Assembly: GCF_019175385.1 (NCBI RefSeq)
Contig: NC_083341.1
Coordinates: 89,864,321-89,928,320 of the forward strand
Direction: 5' to 3'
Origin: Lycium barbarum
Lineage: Eukaryota > Streptophyta > Magnoliopsida > Solanales > Solanaceae
DNA: 64,000 nucleotides
Part shown: positions 57,610-64,000 of the stretch, piece by piece
Layout of the letters: every line of letters begins with the position of its first letter
How positions within the stretch are numbered: the stretch's first letter is position 1
Position numbers and translations under genes: made by a program
The notes under the pieces: model-generated
The model's input: the letters and a program-made list of their open reading frames with translations, nothing else
What the model was told of the DNA's origin: nothing
Databases searched by the model: none

Positions 57610-58700
57610 AGATCTATTTTTGAGAACCACTTGGCACCCTGCGACTGATCGAATAAATCATCAATCCTTGAAAATGGGTATTTGTTCTTTATCGTGACCT
57701 TGTTCAGTTGTCTATAGTAAATACACATACGTAAAGAACCATCCTTCTTCCTTACGAACAACACAGGCGCTCCCCATGGCGATGAACTAGGTATAATAAA
57801 GCCTTTTTCAAGGAAATCCTTCAGTAGCGCCTTTAACTCTTTTAATTCTACAGGGGCCATTCGATAAGGAGGAATAGATATGGGCTTAGTATTCGAAAAC
57901 ACATCGATAGTAAACTCAATCTACCGCTCTGGTGAGAGACCTGGAAGCTCATCTAGGAACACATCCGGGAACTCATTTACCACTGGGACAGATTGAAGAG
58001 TCGGCGGTTTTGCTTCTGTTTTTTGAAGCCGGACCAAGTGATAAATATAGCCTTTGGCAATCATCTTTCCCGCTTTGATGTAAGAAATAAATCGACCCAT
58101 CAGAGACGCCGCATTGCCGTTCCATTCCAACACTGGTTCTCCTGGGAACTAGAATCGAACCACCTTCGTTCTACAATCAACGTTAGCATAACAGGAGGCT
58201 TGCCAATCCATACCCATAATAACATCAAAATCTAACATCTCCAGCACATGTAGGTCAGTAGTAGTATGACGATCGCAAACTATGATCACATAACCCCTAT
58301 ATACCTACCTAGATACCACTGGATCTCCTACAAGTGTAGCTACCTTAAAAGGTTTGATTGGCTTCAGTTTCATCCCCATATGATTTGCGACATTAGGAGT
58401 AATATATAACAGAGTAGAACTTGGATCAATCAATGCATACACGTGATAGGAGAATATCGATAATATACCTGTAACAACGTCTGGGGAAGATTGAAGATCC
58501 TGCCGTCCCGCCAGTGCATATATACGATTCTGAGGGCCACTTGAACTGGATGCTCCTCCACTGCCTCTGCCACGGCCTGCTGGAGTCTGGGATGTTTGTC
58601 TAGGAAGGCACACAGAAAATGATGAACAAATTGCTGATCCGGCGGGCTGAGCCTTGTCTCTGTCATTTCTCAATGGAAAATCGCGTATCAAATGACCAAC
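57610..58700 (-). pseudogene. pol: D protease and start of reverse transcriptase
   Basis: In sense: a Gly/Ser linker (AGRGRGSGGASSSSGPQNR) and the protease with ALIDPSSTLLYITP. The Gly of the DPGST active site in F is Ser here. Then come the [12 protein letters not shown] and FPDVFLDELPGL linkers, and reverse transcriptase from [20 protein letters not shown] through [16 protein letters not shown] to AKWFSKIDL, where E begins. Stops lie at about 58304, 58150 and 57920. The frame is broken, and the catalytic part of reverse transcriptase is deleted. Confidence 0.85.
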
Positions 58701-59861
58701 CCGTCCGAAGGCATAACAAGCACCTGAACCTAAGTGGCACTGTCCAGAATGTGGCCTGCCACACTGAGTACACCGTGGGAGGGGTGGTCTCGTCCAACTA
58801 GAATCACCTCTATACTAAGACCCTGAAACTCTAGAACTCTGGCCCGGTCCTGAATTGATAGGGCGGTCAAATCTCTTGCCGGCAAATTGAGGAGGTGCGC
58901 TGGCCACTAATTGGCCTAAATACCTGGAATATTGGTGTCTTCTCCCTCCTATGTACTCACCACCAGCACCAACATATCTGGCGCTCTTACTACGTCCTCT
59001 TTCCAAATCAAGTTCACCTCCCTACGGCTGCTGCTACTCTTCCAAGATCTGGGCATGAGCCTGAACACGAGCAATATCCATTCCGTCTTGAAGTGAGGCC
59101 GTCAAGAATTTCTTAATAAAATATGGCCCCAACCCACTCACGAATCGATGCACACAGTCTCCCATGTCGGCTACCATGGCTGGGGCATACCTGGCCAAAT
59201 AATTAAAGTGGAGACTGTGTTCCAAAGCGCTTATATTCCCTTTCTTGAGATTCAAAAACTTATCAGCTCGGGCCCGTCGAACCTCCGGTGGTAAATAATG
59301 TCGCAGAAAAGCATTTCTGAATTCTTCCTAAATTGGGGGAGGTGCATTGGCTCCTCGCGAAGATATCCAAGCATTATACCACTAGACGGCGACATCCCGC
59401 AATCTATACGAAGCCAACTCTATTGACTCAATATCTGAAACATATATTATCCGCAACGTCACCATCATCTCGTCTATAAAGCCTTACGGGTCCTCATTTG
59501 GTTTCGATCCATAGAACTCCGGAGGATTCAGACTAATAAAATCGCGGGCTCTTGCAGTCACCGCCCAATCACCTTGGCCCGCACCCTGCCACTGAGCCTG
59601 CGTGGCAATTAACTAAGTCAGAAACTGAATAGCTTCTATCATCTGCTGGCCTAGAGCTCCAGGCGGTGGAACTGGAGGTGTTGGGGCTGGAGCTGAAGCT
59701 CTTTCCTGCTCCGCTGACAAGGGTGGAGCATGAGAGGTCCAGGAGGAAACCTCGTTATGAGACTCACCCTCTTCTACCTCCGTCGGTGGTTCCCGTTCAA
59801 CTCTTCTTGCGGCCACCGTCTTGCCTTTCTGGGCTGCTGTAGCTTTCCTCTTCACAGGCAT
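58701..59861 (-). pseudogene. gag: D gag
   Basis: The likely start is ATG at 59861 (MPVKRKATAAQKGK), aligned with MPPKK of N2. The frame runs through a Pro/Ala-rich stretch to a stop at 59613. The capsid-like domain (LEHSLHFNYLARYAPAMVAD, VHRFVSGLGPYFIKKFLTAS, DIARVQAHAQILEE) lies at about 59250-59034. A CTQCGRPHSGQC motif and a knuckle that reads CYAFGRVGHLIRDF follow, where two Cys of CCHC have become Phe. Several stops and frameshifts separate the parts. Confidence 0.82.
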
Positions 59862-59972
59862 CGCTGAAATCATAACACACGATTAGGACAGGAGGAAAAC
59901 CTGATAACATGACTCTACCGCAGGATCTAAGATGAGAAAGAATGTCAATTATTACTATAGGCCCCGCAGCCT

Positions 59973-60066
59973 CCTGCTTATAAGTGTGGCGCGCTTCACA
60001 CCCATAAATAGGACTCTACCGGACACGACTCGTAGACATACCCTAGGACGAACTGCCCTGATATCA
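59973..60066 (-). promoter_or_regulatory. D leader hairpin (GCGCGC loop) and primer site
   Basis: The primer-site-like TGATATCAGGGC is at 60055-60066 (two changes from consensus). 42 nt further in sense is a 16-position hairpin (59973-60012) with loop AAGCGCGC and one A/C mismatch. GCGCGC is self-complementary. Confidence 0.8.
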
Positions 60067-60070
60067 CTTT

Positions 60071-60706
60071 TGTCACGACCCAACCAGAGGGCCATGATGG
60101 GTACTCAGTACAAATATACCGAGCACCTCCGATCTAATATTCCATTCTCGCTACTAGGTGGTCCACATGGATGATTTATGCCTATTTTACTCGATATCGT
60201 CATCAATGGCAACATTCGTAAGCTTATGTCAATAAGCTTTACCAAAATATTATGCAACAACAAGGACGGACAAAGTCACGAAACATCGATCCACATGCAT
60301 CTTTTTGCGAGCCTCGAAATAAGATACATAAATCCACGAGGACGGGGCAGGATTTCACCATGCCCAAATATATACACAAGAGTAGTACCAATAAGATATA
60401 GCTCCGGAGCAACTGGAGCGCTTTCAAGATGCCGCTGATGGAGCTCCTTGAGATCAGGAGCGTCTACCTGTGTACCTGCAGGTTTGAACACAGCGTCCAT
60501 AAAAGAAAGGATCCCAGTACGAGTAATGTACTGAGTATGTAAGGCATGAAAAATAATATAATAAGACACATAGGGCATATCCTGATATAAAAGGGTAACC
60601 TATGCATCTTAGTGCCTCTTAATGCGGATACCATGCATGCTTAGCTTTCCATAAAATATACCTCATGCATATGAATCACAATAGTGTTGCGAAACGTGCA
60701 GCCCGA

Positions 60707-60757
<51 letters not shown>

Positions 60758-60913
60758 GCTGCGGAACGTGCAGCCCGATCCATAAGTATATTATATTTCC
60801 GCGAAACGAACGGCCCGATCCATTTAACCATATATCCCGCGTCCAGGACGATATAATAATATACCTACTGATCAGCTGGTTATGCGTATATAACTCCTCA
60901 CCTTTCCCATACC

Positions 60914-60991
<78 letters not shown>

Positions 60992-62241
60992 AATATCATG
61001 CATGAGAGCCCAAATAAAAGCTACGATTCTATCGGAGTGACGTAAGGTCGGTAACCTCCGATTATATTATGGAATGATCATCATCGCTACATCTCACCTC
61101 GAAGGAACGAATAACATGAGATGAAATCAACAACAATGAATAAGATTGAAAAATCATGAAATAACTCAACATTCTCATATCAACATTGAAATCATAACTT
61201 GAGGCTTTTAAACATAAAATCATCATCATCATAATCATCATAGAAACATTCTCATCTTTGACATCATAAGAAGCTTTAAAAGTCATAAACTTCTAGCTCT
61301 TGGAAACAAGGTGGTTATGGAAACATGTATGGAATCATAACATAAGAATGTTGCCTTTGAAAGAAAGCGACGAGCCTTAACATACCTGTTTGACCTCCTA
61401 TTAGCTACGTTTATCCTTTCAAGCTCGTAAATCTACATTCGAGAGGATTCACACTAACGTCAGACTCATTATCGCATATTTGCCCTAAGTTTTCAAATCA
61501 AACTATTTTATATCCTACCAAAAATCGGGCAGCATCTCTCATGTTTATATGCCAAGCCCGAAATCTCAATTCAGTAACCACCACCAACAACAACAATACT
61601 AACATCAACCATAATATTCTCAATACAAAAATACTTCATAAACACCCTATATGTTGTTATCTCATATTTCGACCAATAAAATTTTTTATAACTATTTAAC
61701 AGCTCTATCTTCATAAGGAAACCAAGATTAATATTAATAGGGAGAGATTCATACCTTGTTCTTACTGAAATAGCAATATCTTCAGTGTTCACCTAGAATC
61801 CAAACCAAAATCCACCGCAAAACGATACTACAATCACAACTGCGCGCTATCCATTTTCTGAGTTTTTCTGGAAAATCACTGATGAAAAAAGAGGTTTTAT
61901 CCATTTTATAAGGGGTCAATGTCGGTGTAACCGAGTTAATAATTGGCCTTCGCGAATGCGAGGGACTCTCGCGAACGCGATGTTCTTGATTTTTCAGGGC
62001 CATCGCGAACGCAAGGCTCTATCGCGAACACGTAGGGCAATTTCTGCCAGTTCGTCCAAATTTTCCTTTTTCGCCTAATTTACCTCCAATCCTTTTGATA
62101 CCTCTCATACATGGTCTTAAACCCTCATAACCATAAGATAAGCATATGTAATCTCGTATATCCTCAACAATAACCCCTTGTTCACAGTTGGACGACTAAC
62201 GCCTAGCAACTTCTTAACGTACCTAACTGCGAGGTGTAACA
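60071..62241 (-). repeat. D 5' LTR
   Basis: An uninterrupted 2,171-bp LTR from TGTCACGACCC to GGTGTAACA, followed by target duplication ATGCG. It includes three units of a GCGRAACGTGCAGCCCGAT minisatellite (about 60685-60826), TA repeats at 60711-60752 and 60916-60986, a TATA region at 61904-61913, and a CGCGAACGCGA word array (about 61950-62035). Confidence 0.92.
61904..62045 (-). promoter_or_regulatory. D LTR promoter with CGCGAACGCG array
   Basis: In sense, four or more TCGCGAACGC-type words precede CCCCTTATAAAATGG. The partner LTR (45068-45190) has fewer and altered copies of the same words. Confidence 0.45.
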
Positions 62242-62246
62242 ATGCG

Positions 62247-62700
62247 GACCGAAAGATTCGAGATCTAGAGTTCATTGTTGGAGAGAAGGTTCTATTGAAG
62301 GTTTTGTCCATCATGGGTGTGATGAGATTTGAGAAAAAGGGTAAGCTTAGCCCTAGGTTCATTGGTCCATTTGAGATCCTTCGTCGTGTGGGAGAGGTAG
62401 CTTACGAGTTGGTATTACCTCTAGGTTTGTCAGGTGTTCACCCGGTGTTTCATGTATCCATGTTGAAGATTATCATTCAGACAGTTCTTATATTATTTAG
62501 TGGGATTCGGTTCTATTTGATAGGAATTTGTCTTTTGGGGCGGAGTCGATAGCCATCTTGGATAGATAGGTTCGAAAATTCAGGTCAAAAGAGATAGCTT
62601 CGGTGAAGGTCCAGTAGAAGCACCATCCAGTCGAGGAGGCTACAGGGGAGACTGAGGCAGATATACATTGTAGATATCTCAATCTTTTCACCCAGTCAGG
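62247..62700 (+). pseudogene. pol: Older integrase C-terminal domain and tail (element H)
   Basis: It continues the frame broken at 34229: [39 protein letters not shown] and [11 protein letters not shown] (GPY-type domain). A frameshifted, stop-containing chromodomain-like tail follows (KEIASVKVQ..., YLNLFTQSGTF) to about 62700. The ATGCG duplication of D sits exactly at the split. Confidence 0.85.
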
Positions 62701-62728
62701 TACATTTCCTTCATTTCATTCTATGTCC

Positions 62729-62773
62729 GTTCGAGGATGAACGGTTGTTTCATTGGTATTTGATGAAACAACC
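62729..62773 (+). other. Two inverted repeats after H integrase
   Basis: GTTC-GAGGAT-GAAC (62729-62742) occupies the place of the pre-PPT hairpin of the other elements. Next to it GGTTGTTTCAT (62743-62753) and ATGAAACAACC (62763-62773) form an 11-bp perfect stem with a 9-nt loop. No clear purine tract is visible. Confidence 0.6.
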
Positions 62774-64000
62774 AATTTGGTGGTTTTGTGTGTTTTGACC
62801 ATTTTACCCTTGTCGACTCAGTTCCCTAGGTATTCAAGCGATTTTAGTGAAAATTTGAAGAATTGGAGCCCTTAGGTGAAAACATTTTACCAATAGTTGA
62901 CTTTTGGGTAAATGGACTTTTTTTTTGGAATTTTATCAATTTCGTGAGGTCTGGATGATCATTTATGACTTCGTGGGGTGGTTGGTTCAATTCCCGAGGA
63001 ATCCAGAGGCATTTTGGGTAATTGGTTGGAAACTTGATTTTAGTCGTTTGGAGGTTGGCCGAGTGAAGGTGACCTCTATTGTGAATTTCGAGGTCACGGA
63101 TGGATTTGGAGCATGTTTTTGTTAGCATCTGCATGTTTTTGTTAGCATCTGCATGTTTTGTTTGTATCCGGGAGGTCTTGGATGGATGTCGGGATTTTGG
63201 GTTGAAACTTGGTGAAACCAGAATTCTAGCTCCTGATGTGTCGCCCCAGCAGAGTAGGTTCGCCATTGCAGGCAAGAGCAGAAGTTGAGTCATTTAATGA
63301 TGTCCGCCCCAGCAGACGAGTATCCGCTGAGGCGGGATAGCGAAAGCGAGTTTACTTTCACACCAGCGAAGATAGCTAAATCAGAAATCTTATTTCATTT
63401 CCCAACTTCGAATCATTTATCCCATTCACCAAAAACCTAATCCAAAGGAGTATTGTGGGCGATTTCTAAAGAAGTGTTGGTATAATCGTCTTGGGGTAAG
63501 TGTTTGTGCCTTATTCTAGTATTTAATCATGCTTAATTAGTATCCACGGTGGTTAATGACTAATGAGGGTGTGGGTTATAAAAGCCTAGGTTGTTGAACA
63601 TTAAATCCCCTAATCTAATTGTATATCGTTGTTCTAATTGTTGATTTCTATTATCTAGATTGTGGATTTATAGATTCTAGGTTTGAATCTTGCTTGGCTT
63701 CTAAAATCAATCCACGAACTTAGGGCTCTTTCTAATATTGGGATTTTTGTGTAATTAGTTAATTAAAGGACCAATTGTGGTTAGACCTCAATGAAATTAA
63801 GCATAATGATTGATTAGACTATGGGTATCTTAATTTCACCCTCAATTTTTTATTTTTCCCTTGAGGTTTGTTAGGGGTATTTTGGGGATTTTGGTTAAAT
63901 TTTACAATCAATTCTTCTTCCGAATAGTTGAATATTCTATGGTCATTTACTTTTACATAGAATTAGTAATTATTAGACTTTGATTGTTCTAAGGCGCTTC
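62774..64000 (+). repeat. Probable 3' LTR of H, cut by window end
   Basis: AT-rich sequence without a convincing frame. At about 63237-63350 it contains CCGCCCCAGCAGA, CGCCCCAGCAGAG and CCGCTGAGGCGGG words, recalling the word arrays of the other LTRs. A 21-bp direct repeat (TGTTAGCATCTGCATGTTTT-type) occurs at about 63119-63159. Assigning it as LTR rests on position after integrase. The start is uncertain and the end is outside the window. Confidence 0.45.

Overview
This window is plant repetitive DNA, almost certainly pericentromeric or other gene-poor heterochromatin from a member of the Solanaceae. I found no ordinary host gene. Nearly every base belongs to nested Ty3/gypsy LTR retrotransposons. 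Their proteins (gag CCHC knuckle, DPGST-type protease, FIDD-type reverse transcriptase, RNase H, H2C2/DDE integrase and a C-terminal chromodomain-like tail) and their initiator-Met tRNA primer sites (TGGTATCAGAGC) fit the Tekay/Del branch of chromoviruses. The family and species assignment is inference from family resemblance.

Left part (1-24516). A pol-less element 'O' on the plus strand has its 5' LTR at 344-13012, primer site 13016, internal region 13013-15285 and a truncated 3' LTR at 15286-17233. Inside its 5' LTR sits a complete pol-less element 'N1' (2693-11953, minus strand, 3.07-kb LTRs, target duplication AGTCT). Bases 1-343 recur at 19041-19383 and are again followed by an O-type LTR, this time a solo LTR (19384-22758, flanked by GAAAG). 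A tandem duplication with its breakpoint at 17233/17234 is therefore likely. Between lie an LTR fragment (17234-17774) and a broken unknown reading frame (about 17790-18430). An unrelated LTR fragment 'G' fills 22848-24516.

Middle (24517-34229). Element 'F' (minus strand) has a 3' LTR (24517-26885), degraded pol and gag (27120-31232), and then a piece of a clearly different LTR (31233-33303) joined directly to mid-gag. A decayed plus-strand integrase of an older host element 'H' follows (33304-34229).

Right part (34230-64000). Element 'D' (34230-62241, minus, target duplication ATGCG) is inserted in H, whose integrase resumes at 62247. D itself carries two younger insertions. 'N2' (34350-43376, target duplication TTTAC) lies in its 3' LTR and is internally scrambled, with two 2.18-kb inverted arms. 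Pol-less 'E' (47931-57609) lies in its reverse transcriptase. The window closes in sequence I read as the LTR of H.

How the pieces work together. Elements O, N1 and E lack pol, while F, D and N2 carry recognisable but broken pol. The pol-less elements were presumably mobilised in trans by relatives of N2, F or D, and they share cis signals with them. The most interesting signals are RNA-level. A 40-nt leader hairpin lies 41-43 nt after the primer site and carries self-complementary loops (GCCGGC, GTGCAC, GCGCGC), resembling a retroviral kissing-loop dimerisation site. A 5S-rRNA-derived block lies about 1.45 kb from the 3' LTR in both O and N1. A double hairpin recurs in most LTRs, another hairpin precedes most polypurine tracts, and the U3 region just upstream of the TATA box holds family-specific palindromic word arrays.
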